A program made the position numbers and the translations under genes. The notes beneath the pieces are model-generated. The model saw only the letters and a program-made list of their open reading frames with translations. It was not told where the DNA came from and did no database searches. 56,455 bases of DNA from Deltaproteobacteria bacterium (GTDB taxonomy: Bacteria > Myxococcota_A > UBA796 > CAJQPC01). How positions within the stretch are numbered: position 1 is the stretch's first letter; each line of letters starts with the position of its first letter. Location of the stretch: assembly GCA_016717595.1 (NCBI GenBank), contig JADKFE010000035.1, forward strand, positions 1 to 56,455. Direction: 5' to 3'. Of the stretch, positions 1-8,323 are shown piece by piece.

Positions 1-662
1 GAGCGCCAGCGCAGGCAGGTAAAAGACCCAGACGAGGACGCCCATCACCTGTTTGCGACGCCCGGTGAGCACGATGCGCGTGCCGATGGCGAGGTCGCAG
101 AGCGTGAACAGCAGGGTTCCGAGGACGATGCGGGTCCCGACGGGCTCGACGAATCGGCCGTGGAGAACCTGCACCACCGCCGCCCACAGCGCGACGCCGA
201 CCACGGCGATGTAGAGCCCAACCGGCAGCCGCAGCCCCCGCTCGGCCATCCCGGGGACCATCTTCAGGTACACAACAGCGCTGATCATCGCGGCGCCCAC
301 GAAGACGCCCAGGTCGGTGAGGGTCAGCGCTAGGCCGTAGGCGTGCCGCCAGGCGTAGATGAGCTGCACCACGGCGAAGAACGCCACGCCGAGCAGGAAG
401 CGCCCGATGACGCGGAACGAGATGTCGCCCAAGAGCGTGAAGACGAACGCGACCTGCAGCGGCAGCGGATTCACCTCGGGGTGGCGAGGCAGGAGCTTAT
501 TCTCAAAGAGGACGAGCAGCGTGAGCAGCAGCACGCTCAGCAGCTTGAGCGCGCGGGCGCGGGGGGGTTCTCGTACTCGCCGGTGCGCTGCAGCGAGCGC
601 AGGTCCAAACAGACGAAGGCGATCCCAGCGGCCGCCAGCGCAAAGACGAGCCACGGGCTCAC
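1..662 (-). CDS. YhhN-family (lysoplasmalogenase-like) membrane protein, frameshifted, 3' end off window
   Basis: Read from a GTG at 662-660 that overlaps the stop of the upstream desaturase-like gene (GTGA). The first frame gives about 33 residues including one hydrophobic segment and then runs to a stop at 537. One base added to the G7 run at 561-567 joins it to an open frame that continues to the window edge, with at least six further hydrophobic segments and a Leu-Leu-Gly-Asp motif after the third segment. That layout matches the YhhN/TMEM86 family, whose members cleave the vinyl-ether bond of lysoplasmalogens in the membrane. The family call is by pattern and has not been searched. The break in a seven-base homopolymer makes a sequencing error plausible; real inactivation is the alternative. 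Confidence 0.5.
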
Positions 663-1488
663 GACGGCACCGAGATGCGCCCGATCCGACCGGCGAGCGG
701 CCGCAGCAGCGCCCGGTTGAAGACGTCGCCGTGGAGGGGCTGGGGCACCACGCCGCGCAGGGCGCGGTGGAACCTCGGCAGCGCATACCAAGACACGCTC
801 GGCACGAGGGGGTGTTCAAAGTGGAAGATGCTGACGAAGAACGGCCAGAAGAGGGGCCAGCCCACGAAGATCGTGTCGCGGGAGCGCAGCAGGGGGTCTG
901 GATCTGTGGCGATGGGCCCACCGTGCTCAAGCGCGCCCTTCACCTGATTCAGCGCGGAGAGCACCTGGAGCCCAACGATCTGCGCGAGCAGCACATGCCA
1001 CCCCGGGACGAGACCGTGAGCGCGCCGACGGCGAGCCAGATCAGCACGAAGCGCGCCACCACGCCGCGGCTGGAGCCCCCGTGGCCGCTCGGGCGCCGCT
1101 GCAGCAGGCGGTGGAACAGGGAGAGCCCGGGGACGAGCACCAGCAGCAGGACAGTCTTCACGAGCTGCGGCCCGGGGTTCACCGCCCGGGTCTGGGCCGC
1201 GCCGCCGACCAGGAAAAACATCCGGTGCGACGCCTCGTGTACGACGACGGCGAGGCCGGCGTAAACCGTCAGGCCGTAGGCGAGCCCCCCGAGAGAGACG
1301 AACGCCGGCATCGGCAGCCAGGTCAACGCCCAGGTCCGCCGCGCCACCGAGACGACGATGCTCACGAGGACGCCGGCGTTGACGGCGTTGTGCGAGCGAC
1401 GAGAGCGGAGCTGCGGGAGCATCGGGCGGCCGGCCTCTCGGGCCTCACCCAGCCAGCGGGGGCGCGTGGAGGGGGGCAAGACGTTCAT
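659..1488 (-). CDS. fatty acid desaturase-like membrane protein, frameshifted
   Basis: ATG at 1488. The first frame (1488 to about 1010) has two hydrophobic segments and the first desaturase histidine box as His-Glu-Ala-Ser-His. The second frame (about 1005 to 659) carries a family-typical C-terminus in which the third box reads His-Phe-Glu-His-Pro followed by Leu-Val-Pro-Ser. The usual third box is HxxHH, so one iron-ligand histidine appears to be missing, and I cannot find a clear second HxxHH box. One extra base in the CCCCGGG run at 1001-1007 would join the frames. The desaturase fold is well supported; activity is doubtful because of the degraded boxes. It could be a pseudogene or a divergent member. 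It is coupled to the YhhN-like gene downstream, so both may act on membrane lipids. Confidence 0.6.
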
Positions 1489-1616
1489 ATTGGCGCGGCC
1501 GGCGCTCCCACGTCAATCAAGGCCTCACCAACTCAGCCGAGCACAGCGTCCCGCTCCGCCGCGACCACGGTCCCCCGAATATTGGCACGAATCTTGCTTA
1601 GGCTTAGCGCAACAAC

Positions 1617-1640
1617 TCAACAGACATGGAGGTCCAGTGA
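1617..1640. promoter_or_regulatory. putative Rrf2/NsrR-type operator upstream of ric
   Basis: Arms TCAACAGACAT (1617-1627) and AGGTCCAGTGA (1630-1640) are separated by 2 nt. The left arm matches the consensus shared by six sites in this window perfectly; the right arm is weaker (7 of 11 symmetric positions). The site overlaps the ribosome binding site and the GTG start of ric, so a bound regulator would block expression. Confidence 0.5.
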
Positions 1641-2317
1641 CTTCAACTTCTCTCAGCGTCGGTGAGCTCGTCACCGCCCATCCCCGCGCCGTCGCCGTGC
1701 TTCAGCGTCGGCAGATCGACTTCTGCTGCGGCGGAGCGCGACCTCTGGCTGAGGCCTGCGCCGCGCGGGGCATCGATCCGCAGGCGCTTCTGGAGGAGGT
1801 CCACGCCGAGGAGGTCCGCTGGCGCGCTGACGCCGTGCGCTGGGACGAGCGCTCGCTGCCCGAGCTGATCGACCACATCCTCACCCGCTACCACGAGCCG
1901 CTGATCACCGAGCTGCCGCGGATCTTGGCGATGGCGCATCGTGTGCAGCAGGTCCACGGCGACAAAGACCCCCGGATCGCTGAGCTGGTGGCCCGGGTCA
2001 TCGCGCTCAAGGATGACCTGCTGCCCCACATGCAGAAGGAGGAGCTGGTGTTGTTCCCGCTCATTCGTGGGGGCCGTGGCATGTTGGCGGGTGGGCCGAT
2101 CACCGTGATGCACGTCGAGCATGAGGAGGTCGGGGCGCTCTTGCGACAGATCCGCGCGCTCACCGATGACTTCACCGCCCCAGACGGCGCCTGCGGCACC
2201 TGGCGCGCCTTGTGGCAGGGCCTCGCTGATCTAGAGGCCGACCTGCACGAGCACATCCACCTGGAGAACAACATCTTGTTCCCCAAGGCGCTGCACGACG
2301 GGGCTGAAGCCGCCTGA
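1637..2317 (+). CDS. ric: Ric/ScdA/YtfE di-iron iron-sulfur cluster repair protein
   Basis: A 226-residue protein starting at GTG 1637, chosen because GGAGG lies 4-5 nt upstream and the DUF542 domain begins at once. The N-terminal ScdA_N/DUF542 domain has the diagnostic Cys30-Cys31-Gly-Gly. A hemerythrin-type domain follows, with the expected His/Glu ligands in the patterns RYHEP, HMQKEE, HVEHEE and HEHIHLENN. Ric proteins use a di-iron centre to repair iron-sulfur clusters damaged by nitric oxide or oxidants in the cytoplasm. The family's usual length is about 220 residues, so it is full-length. The gene is preceded by a predicted Rrf2-type operator and followed 22 nt later by a second hemerythrin gene, consistent with an NO-response role. 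Confidence 0.92.
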   Translation: MTSTSLSVGELVTAHPRAVAVLQRRQIDFCCGGARPLAEACAARGIDPQALLEEVHAEEVRWRADAVRWDERSLPELIDHILTRYHEPLITELPRILAMAHRVQQVHGDKDPRIAELVARVIALKDDLLPHMQKEELVLFPLIRGGRGMLAGGPITVMHVEHEEVGALLRQIRALTDDFTAPDGACGTWRALWQGLADLEADLHEHIHLENNILFPKALHDGAEAA

Positions 2318-2339
2318 TCTGCCGCCCTCGGAGGTCACG

Positions 2340-2852
2340 ATGCGACCGCGCCTGCTCCCGACCCCCGCGGCGGCGCCTTCGCCGCTGCAAGCGCTCTTGG
2401 ACTGCCACGAGCGAATCCGGCGGTTCTGCGGCGGGATGTTGCTCCTCTGTGAGCAGCCCGATCCCGACGACCCCCGCGTCGTGAACACCGCCGAGCGTGT
2501 CGCCCGTTACCTGCGCGTGGGCCTGCCGCTCCACGCCCAAGACGAGGATGAGTCGGTCACGCCGCGCCTCCTGGCCTTGGCGCTGCCGGACGAGGTGCTC
2601 GCCGCCTTGGCCACCCAACAAGACGAGCACGTCACCATCGAGGCCCTTCGGTGTGAGGTGGTCCTGGGCTTGGAGCGGGTGGTCAGCCATCACACCGCGC
2701 TCCCGGTCGTCTCAATGGGCCACCTCACGCCCCTTCTTCTGTCGCACATCGACGCTGAGGAGCGCCTGATCTTCCCCCACATCCCGCGCCTGCCTCAAGA
2801 CGAGCAGCAGGCCATCCTGCGAGAGCTCCTCGCCCGGCGTCAGAGCCCCTGA
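2340..2852 (+). CDS. hemerythrin-domain protein
   Basis: A 170-residue protein with ATG at 2340 and GGAGG about 6 nt upstream, 22 nt after ric. It is a stand-alone hemerythrin-like four-helix bundle with candidate di-iron ligands in the patterns CHERIRR, LHAQDEDE, QQDEHV, MGHLTP and HIDAEERLIFPH. It has no signal peptide or membrane segment, so it is probably cytoplasmic. The position between ric and two radical SAM genes suggests O2 or NO binding or sensing, or iron supply for cluster repair. The exact role cannot be read from the sequence. Confidence 0.8.
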   Translation: MRPRLLPTPAAAPSPLQALLDCHERIRRFCGGMLLLCEQPDPDDPRVVNTAERVARYLRVGLPLHAQDEDESVTPRLLALALPDEVLAALATQQDEHVTIEALRCEVVLGLERVVSHHTALPVVSMGHLTPLLLSHIDAEERLIFPHIPRLPQDEQQAILRELLARRQSP

Positions 2853-2874
2853 GCCCTCCGTTGCCTGTGTCATA

Positions 2875-2918
2875 CCGCCCGATCCTGTGTGGCAAAACCC
2901 ACGATCTGGATCGGGCGG
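2875..2918 (+). repeat. perfect 11-bp inverted repeat in the leader of the radical SAM gene
   Basis: CCGCCCGATCC at 2875-2885 and GGATCGGGCGG at 2908-2918 are perfect reverse complements flanking a 22-nt loop. The loop contains a smaller GTGG...CCAC pairing. It lies between the hemerythrin stop (2852) and the radical SAM start (2938) and ends 19 nt before the ATG. There is no U-tract, so it is not a standard intrinsic terminator. It could be an RNA hairpin acting on read-through or mRNA stability, or a protein binding site. Confidence 0.6.
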
Positions 2919-2937
2919 ATCCCCCGAGGAGAGGTGA

Positions 2938-3963
2938 ATGAAGACGTCCACTCTGCTCCGGTTCGGCCACGTCGCGGCCCGTTACCAGCTCACGGGCCAG
3001 CGCGCGCCGCTGAACACGATGATCGCCCTGACCGACCAATGCAACGCCCGCTGCGCCTACTGTGACATCCCGGCGCGGGGGCGGCCCGGCTTAGAGAGCA
3101 AGGCGCTTCTGCGTCTCATTGATGAGCTGGCCGAGGCGGGCTGCGCTCGGCTCGGCTTCTGGGGCGGCGAGCCGTTGTTGCGCCCGGATCTCGGCGCCTT
3201 GATTGACCACGCCCACGCCCGGGGCCTCTGGACGAGCCTCGACACCAACGGCTACCTCTTCCCCAAGCGGGCCCAGGAGCTACAAAACCTGGACCACGTC
3301 GTCTTCTCGCTGGACGGATCCCGCACAAACCATGAGCTGAACCGTGAGGCGGGCGCCTATGACAAGGTGATGGCGGCGATTCAATGCGCCGCTGAGATGA
3401 AGAAGCCGTTCTGGACGCTCACCGTGCTCACCCGGCACAATCTGGGCGACATCGGGATGATCTTGGATCTCGCGGAGTTGACCGGCGGTCGGGCGGCGTT
3501 TCAGGTGCTTCATCACCCGCCGGGGGTGGCCTCGACGGGGGTAGGCTCCTTGGCGCCAGAGCCCGAGGCGCTGCGTGACGCTCTGCGGGCGCTCCTCGCG
3601 GCCAAAGACGCCGGGCGCCCCGTCGCTGTGAGCCGAGGCACCCTCCATCACCTCATCACCTGGCCCGATTACGGCCAGCGATGCTCCTACACCCCGAGTC
3701 GGCCCCGCTGCTTCGCCGGGGAGCTGTGGGTGAACATCGACCCCGAGGGCCAGCTCTTCGCCTGCTCGTTGTGGCCGGATCAAAAGAACCCGCCCAACGC
3801 CGTCACCGAGGGCTTCGCCGCCGCGTTTGAGCGCCTCACCGCGCCGCCCTGCCGCGCCTGCCTCGCGACCTGCTTCACCGAGGTTCAAGGCTTGTTCTCC
3901 TTACAACCCGCCGCCCTCAAAGAGGCCCTGGTGAACCTCCTCCCCCAACGGAGCGCGCCATGA
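2938..3963 (+). CDS. radical SAM protein
   Basis: A 341-residue protein with ATG at 2938 and GAGGAGAGG just upstream. It has the radical SAM CxxxCxxC motif (CNARCAYC, residues 36-43), followed by a GGEP motif for SAM binding. The C-terminal part has further cysteines (CSYTPSRPRC, CSLW, and CRACLATC) that resemble an auxiliary cluster-binding SPASM-like region. The general arrangement is like MoaA/NirJ-type or peptide-modifying enzymes. No precursor peptide is evident nearby. It overlaps the next radical SAM gene by 4 nt (ATGA), so the two are co-translated. The substrate is unknown; the NO-stress neighbourhood suggests a metal cofactor or protein modification task. Confidence 0.85.
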   Translation: MKTSTLLRFGHVAARYQLTGQRAPLNTMIALTDQCNARCAYCDIPARGRPGLESKALLRLIDELAEAGCARLGFWGGEPLLRPDLGALIDHAHARGLWTSLDTNGYLFPKRAQELQNLDHVVFSLDGSRTNHELNREAGAYDKVMAAIQCAAEMKKPFWTLTVLTRHNLGDIGMILDLAELTGGRAAFQVLHHPPGVASTGVGSLAPEPEALRDALRALLAAKDAGRPVAVSRGTLHHLITWPDYGQRCSYTPSRPRCFAGELWVNIDPEGQLFACSLWPDQKNPPNAVTEGFAAAFERLTAPPCRACLATCFTEVQGLFSLQPAALKEALVNLLPQRSAP

Positions 3964-5786
3964 ACACCCCCAGCGCCGTCACGATGACCCCCGCCGAGCT
4001 GACCGCTCTCGCCGAGCACATCTTAGGCACCCACCACGCGCTCCTGCACCGGGAGCTCCCTCGGCTCGACGCCGCGCTCAGCGCCGCGCCGCGCTCGCTC
4101 CGCGCGCCGTTTGGCCACCTCAAGTCGCTCCTCGATGACCACCTGATGAAAGAGGAGCGCATCCTGTTCCCGGCGATCTTCGCGCTCTGTGGCGGCGAGG
4201 GCGCGCATGGCTGCGGGCTCTTTGGCCCCATTCAGCAGATGCAGCACGAGCACGAGCAGATCCGCCTGCTGGAGACGGCGCTGCGCGAGGCCGCGAGAGA
4301 CGCGGGGCCTCTGGAGGCCGATCTCTTGGCGCTGCTCGACGATCTGAGCGTTCACGCGGAGACCGAGGACACCCTGCTGTTCCCTGCGGCGGTGGCTCTG
4401 GAGCGCGCGGCGCTGGGGGGTGACGACGAGGAGGCGCCTGCGCCGACGATGCCCGACGGCGACGAGCTGGTGCGTGAGACGCGCGGCGCTTGCTCCACCT
4501 GCCTCACGGACGTCCCCGCCGCGGTGAGGATCCGACACGGTGAGGCCCTCCTCGTCAAACGATGCCCTGAGCACGGCGAGACCACCCAGCTCCTCAGCCG
4601 TCACGGCGCGGAGTGGGCCGCGCTCGACCGCTTCTTCTTTCAGGTGAACAGCGACGCCCGCCCCCAGCGCGACTACATCGTCCGGATGACCGAGCGGTGC
4701 AACCTCGCCTGCCCGATCTGTCTCGCCAAGGCGAACACCCAGGACACCCCCGACCTCCCGCTGAGCGGCCTGGAGGAGCTCCTGAGCGCGCGCCGGGGCC
4801 TCAAGATCGACCTCATGGCCGCCGAGCCCACCTTACGCGAGGATCTGCTCGACTGGGTGCGCCGGGTGAAGGCCGCCGGGCACACCGCCGCGCTGCACAC
4901 AAACGGCCTCAAGCTCGCGAACCGCTCGTTTGTCCGCGCGCTCAAAGAGGCCGGGGTGAGCGAGGTGTTCTTACAGTTTGACGGCCTGAACGAGCAGGCG
5001 AACGTCACGCTGCGGGGGCGGCCCTTGCTCAAGGCGCGACTGGCGGCGCTCAAGAACCTGCGTGAGATCGGCGTGGCCGTGAGCCTCATCGTCGTGATCG
5101 GAAAAGACATTAATGAAGAGCAGGTCGGCGAGACCTTACGGTTTGCCCTGCAGCCCGAGAACAGCCACATCCGAGAGGTGTTTTATCTGGGCTTGCGGTC
5201 CTTGGGCAGCGCCCGGGCGTCGGGGGACTTCGTGGGGCAGGCGCTCATGCCCGATGAGGTGCTCGACCTGCTCTGCGCCCAGGAGCCCGCGGTGCGGCGC
5301 CAAGACGTGCGTGACTTCAACAAGATCTACTTCACGATGCTCTCGGCGATGCGGGTGCGAAAGTGTCTGTATGTGCAGCACTACCTGCTCAGCCGCGACG
5401 GAAAAGGCGGATACAAGCCGATCTCAGAGGCGCTGGATCTCTCCCGCCTCGCCGCCGCCTGTGATCGGTACGCCGATCGTGCGCAGTCTTCGCCTCACCT
5501 CGCCCGGGCCGCGCTCATCCCGTCGTTTATTCGCCAAGGTCTACGCCCCCAGGCTTTGCCCCTGGCCCCGGATCTGCTGCGCCTGGAGAGCCTCTTCGCC
5601 CGCGGGTTCAACTTGGAGGAGGTGCCCAGCCGCTTCTTGTTGCTCGGCTTCATCACGGCCTGCGACCCCGACAACTACGACCAGATGGTCTCGGCGGGCT
5701 GCGGCAAAGGGGAGCTCTCCGCCGATGGGGGCTTCGTGGAGTCGGGCGCGGACGCGAACGTCGCCCGGGAGCGCCGCTTCGTTTAG
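3960..5786 (+). CDS. hemerythrin domain fused to radical SAM protein
   Basis: A 608-residue protein. Residues about 1-150 are a hemerythrin-like domain with ligand patterns GTHHALLHRE, DDHLMKEER, QHEHEQ and HAETEDTLLFP. A short Cys-rich linker (CSTC at 180, then CPEHG) precedes the radical SAM core with CNLACPIC near residue 245-252, AAEPTL for the GGEP position, and a C-terminal Cys pair around CDPDNYDQMVSAGCGKG. The CPEHG linker and the C-terminal cysteines resemble the group of large radical SAM enzymes that includes Tes-type lipid enzymes, but I cannot assign a substrate. The frame is intact, so the fusion is genuine. It is coupled to the preceding radical SAM gene and ends tail-to-tail (overlapping stops) with the minus-strand DUF59 gene. 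Confidence 0.85.
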   Translation: MNTPSAVTMTPAELTALAEHILGTHHALLHRELPRLDAALSAAPRSLRAPFGHLKSLLDDHLMKEERILFPAIFALCGGEGAHGCGLFGPIQQMQHEHEQIRLLETALREAARDAGPLEADLLALLDDLSVHAETEDTLLFPAAVALERAALGGDDEEAPAPTMPDGDELVRETRGACSTCLTDVPAAVRIRHGEALLVKRCPEHGETTQLLSRHGAEWAALDRFFFQVNSDARPQRDYIVRMTERCNLACPICLAKANTQDTPDLPLSGLEELLSARRGLKIDLMAAEPTLREDLLDWVRRVKAAGHTAALHTNGLKLANRSFVRALKEAGVSEVFLQFDGLNEQANVTLRGRPLLKARLAALKNLREIGVAVSLIVVIGKDINEEQVGETLRFALQPENSHIREVFYLGLRSLGSARASGDFVGQALMPDEVLDLLCAQEPAVRRQDVRDFNKIYFTMLSAMRVRKCLYVQHYLLSRDGKGGYKPISEALDLSRLAAACDRYADRAQSSPHLARAALIPSFIRQGLRPQALPLAPDLLRLESLFARGFNLEEVPSRFLLLGFITACDPDNYDQMVSAGCGKGELSADGGFVESGADANVARERRFV

Positions 5787-6145
5787 AGCCCGGCGCGGGC
5801 CTCGGGGGCGATGTGCTCCGGGCTCCACGGCGGGTCAAACACCACCTCCACCTGAGGCGTGAAGCCCACCGACACGATGGCCTCTTTGACGTCTTCGTAG
5901 AGATCAAACGCCGCCGGGCAGCCTTCAGTGGTGAAGGTCATCTGCACCACCGCGACCGCGTCCCGAAACGTGACGGAGCGGATGAGGCCCATGCTCACGA
6001 TGTCGAGTCCCACCTCGGGGTCGATGACGTCGCGCAGCTTGTCCAGAAGCGCGCCCTCGGCGCCAGCGAGGGCGTAGATCGCCGGGGACGGCGGCGGGGC
6101 GAGGAGCGCGCTGAGGCGCTCAGAGAGCGTGTGTACGAGGGTCAT
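5783..6145 (-). CDS. MIP18/DUF59-family metal-sulfur cluster assembly protein
   Basis: A 120-residue protein with ATG at 6145 overlapping the stop of the upstream NnrS-like gene (ATGA). The pattern DPEVGLDIVSMGLI followed by TTEGCP is the hallmark of the MIP18/PaaD/SufT (DUF59) family, which assists iron-sulfur cluster maturation. The conserved Cys in EGCP is present. A longer reading frame upstream is antisense-like shadow of the NnrS gene and was ignored. Third and last gene of a minus-strand operon with the DUF2249 protein and the NnrS-like protein. Confidence 0.85.
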   Translation of the reverse strand: MTLVHTLSERLSALLAPPPSPAIYALAGAEGALLDKLRDVIDPEVGLDIVSMGLIRSVTFRDAVAVVQMTFTTEGCPAAFDLYEDVKEAIVSVGFTPQVEVVFDPPWSPEHIAPEARAGL

Positions 6146-7380
6146 GTGGCCTCCAGACCGGGCAGCGCCCGGCGTTTGACGACAGCGAGCCAGCCCCGAG
6201 CGGCCGCCCGCGTGAGCAGGACGATGTGCAGCGCCGCGCCGAGCAGCCCCAGGACCGCGCCGATCCGCCCCACGGCGACCGGCGCGCCGAGAAGCACGAG
6301 GCTCACCCCGAGGCCCGCGAGGATCGAGAGCGCCATCGACAGCCTCGGCAGGCGCTCCCCGGTGAGGGCCTTCGCCGTCGGGGCGCGCTGGAGCTGGCCG
6401 ACGAACAGATGAACCTCCAGCAAGAACGGCAGGATCTTGAGCGCCACCCCCCGCAAGAACGGCAGCGCCCACAGGCCCAGCGCGAGGGCGACGGCCTCAG
6501 GGCGCGGCCCCCAGCCTAGGCTCACCCCCGCGAGGCCGAGGAGCGCGACGAGGCCCAGCGCGGCGCCCCAGACGCCTGGATCGACGCCGCGCCGCGCTCT
6601 GCGGCTCAGCGAGAGCAGGAGCGTGAGCGCCGCGAGGGCCGCGCCGATGGCCCAGACCGCCGGGACGCCCAGGGCGAGGCCGACAAACCAGGCGGTGGCC
6701 GCGAGGGCCCAAGGCCAGGGGCGAGGCTCGGCGGAGAGGCTAAACATCGGCAACAAGAGCCCGCCGAGGCCGAGCATCCAGCCGCCCACCCAGCCCAACA
6801 GCAAGAGCGCGGCGTGGTGCGCGATGCCCACCATCGGGGGCAACACAAACCACAACCCCGCCCGCCCGCCGTACAGGAGCGCGCCCAAGGTGAGGCCAGC
6901 GAGGCCCGAGAGCTCGGCGAACAAGAGCCACAGCCGGGTCACCCGGCGCCCCTTCGCCCGGGAGAGCGCCCAGAGCACCCCGGCGGCGCGGAGGCAGAGG
7001 CCAAAGATCAGCCCAGCCGCGCCGAGCGCGCCGAGCAGGCCGAGGGCCTGGGGCCAGCCGAGGCCGAGCATCAACCCCGCGCCGCCGCTGAGGATCAAGG
7101 CGTCACAGACGGCGGCGAGGCGGGTCCAGCCCGGCGGCGGCGGCTGGGCGGTCACCACGGGCACAAGCTGCCAGCCCAAACCCACGATGGCCATCATCAA
7201 CGTGCCGACGGTGATCAGGTGGACGGCGACCAAGAGCCCGCTCCGCCCGTACCACGCCGCGCCGTCGAGCACCCCGGGCCAGGCCAAGATCCCCCAGGCG
7301 AGGGGCTCAGCGATGAGCGCGACGGCGACGGGCGGGATCACCACCCTCGGCGGGATGAGGGTCTGGGGGTCAGGGCGCAT
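6142..7380 (-). CDS. polytopic membrane protein, NnrS / heme-copper-oxidase subunit I-like
   Basis: A 412-residue, very hydrophobic protein with about 12 predicted membrane segments. Histidines sit inside membrane segments in the patterns VHLITVGTLMM, IAHHAALLLLGW and LEVHLF, spaced as in heme-binding NnrS or subunit I-like proteins. NnrS proteins are heme and copper membrane proteins of denitrifiers that relieve NO stress. The length fits. The gene sits between a DUF1858/DUF2249 protein (11-nt overlap) and a DUF59 protein, a context common beside NO reductase genes. I am sure of a membrane protein of NO metabolism; the exact family is a judgement by pattern. Confidence 0.6.
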   Translation of the reverse strand: MRPDPQTLIPPRVVIPPVAVALIAEPLAWGILAWPGVLDGAAWYGRSGLLVAVHLITVGTLMMAIVGLGWQLVPVVTAQPPPPGWTRLAAVCDALILSGGAGLMLGLGWPQALGLLGALGAAGLIFGLCLRAAGVLWALSRAKGRRVTRLWLLFAELSGLAGLTLGALLYGGRAGLWFVLPPMVGIAHHAALLLLGWVGGWMLGLGGLLLPMFSLSAEPRPWPWALAATAWFVGLALGVPAVWAIGAALAALTLLLSLSRRARRGVDPGVWGAALGLVALLGLAGVSLGWGPRPEAVALALGLWALPFLRGVALKILPFLLEVHLFVGQLQRAPTAKALTGERLPRLSMALSILAGLGVSLVLLGAPVAVGRIGAVLGLLGAALHIVLLTRAAARGWLAVVKRRALPGLEAT

Positions 7381-8167
7381 GAATCTGGAGCTGAATGTGG
7401 TCCTCGTGCTTCGTCATCGTCCAGACGAGGCCCCGCGCCTCAAGCTGGGGAAAGAGCAGGGCGGGCTCACGGTGATGAAGCACGGTCAGCGGCGTGCCTT
7501 GGTCCAGCGCCCAGAGGATGAGGCGCAGAGGCTCGGGCGGCGGCAGGCCACGCACGTCGAGCACACCCGCCCGGAGGCGCGCTTGGCCAAGGCGGGCCGT
7601 GTCGGCGTCGGGCGCTCCCGGATCAACCGCCCCGCCGTGGCCCTCGGGCGCGCGCCAAAACGACGTGACGCAGACCTCACCCTCCCAGCGCACCCAGGCC
7701 AACCACCCGCGACGGCCCAGAAGGTCCACGAGCGGCGCGGGCTCAAACGGCGCGGAGAGCGCCAAGACGGCCCCGGGCTTGAGGCCACGAAGGGCGGTCA
7801 TCACCGCGCCGAAGGGCTCTTGGCCTTGTTGAATGAGCGGCGAGACGTCGAGGCGCTCCACGGGGGCGCCCCTCGCCCAAGGCGGCTCGGGGTCGTCCCG
7901 GCGCGCGGCGGCGGGCAAGGCGGCGGGTACACCCGCAGCGGCGGGCGGCCCTTGGAGGTTAAACACCGCCAAGAGCGACTCGGCGTCTACCCCGGCCACC
8001 CGGGCGGCGGACTCAATGGTCACCAGCTTGGGCAGCACCCGGCCCAAGACCGGGTGGTTGAGCCGCTCAAACGCCGGGTGGAACGCCGGGAGCAGGGTGC
8101 GCAGGGCGGGCTTCTCGGCCAAGGCGTCGGAGACCCGGGTGTGCAGTGTGAAGGGGGCGATGGTCAT
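7370..8167 (-). CDS. DUF1858 - DUF2249 domain protein
   Basis: A 265-residue cytoplasmic protein. The start is set at ATG 8167; a longer frame reaches 8236, but that start lies inside the putative operator at 8233-8256. Residues about 1-70 look like DUF1858 (helical, with LHTRVSDAL near the start). Two DUF2249 units follow, each with the Leu-Asp-(Val)-(Ser/Arg) start: VERLDVSPL and GVLDVRGL. Proteins of this make-up are frequent beside NO reductase and hemerythrin genes, but their biochemical role is not known. First gene of the operon with the NnrS-like and DUF59 genes. Confidence 0.75.
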   Translation of the reverse strand: MTIAPFTLHTRVSDALAEKPALRTLLPAFHPAFERLNHPVLGRVLPKLVTIESAARVAGVDAESLLAVFNLQGPPAAAGVPAALPAAARRDDPEPPWARGAPVERLDVSPLIQQGQEPFGAVMTALRGLKPGAVLALSAPFEPAPLVDLLGRRGWLAWVRWEGEVCVTSFWRAPEGHGGAVDPGAPDADTARLGQARLRAGVLDVRGLPPPEPLRLILWALDQGTPLTVLHHREPALLFPQLEARGLVWTMTKHEDHIQLQIHAP

Positions 8168-8232
8168 GGCGAGCGCCTCGGGGACAGGCAGGGAGACGCA
8201 CATTGCAAGAAGCGGTCCAGGCCCAGAGACGC

Positions 8233-8256
8233 TCAATTGACAAGAACATCTGTTGA
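8233..8256. promoter_or_regulatory. putative Rrf2/NsrR-type operator upstream of the DUF2249 operon
   Basis: Arms TCAATTGACAA (8233-8243) and ACATCTGTTGA (8246-8256) flank GA. Each arm matches the consensus TCAAYAGAYAT in most positions, though their mutual symmetry is only 6 of 11. The site is 66-89 nt upstream of the ATG at 8167 on the minus strand. Confidence 0.45.
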
Positions 8257-8323
8257 GTTGGCGGCAGTTGACACAGGCCGGGTGTGTGGGATCACACCCT
8301 CACCCCCAATCGTGACGACGCGC

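Noticed and set aside
8280..8299. Inverted repeat GGGTGTG / CACACCC downstream of the Rrf2 gene.
   Set aside because: Short stem without a T-run; cannot be called a terminator on this evidence.
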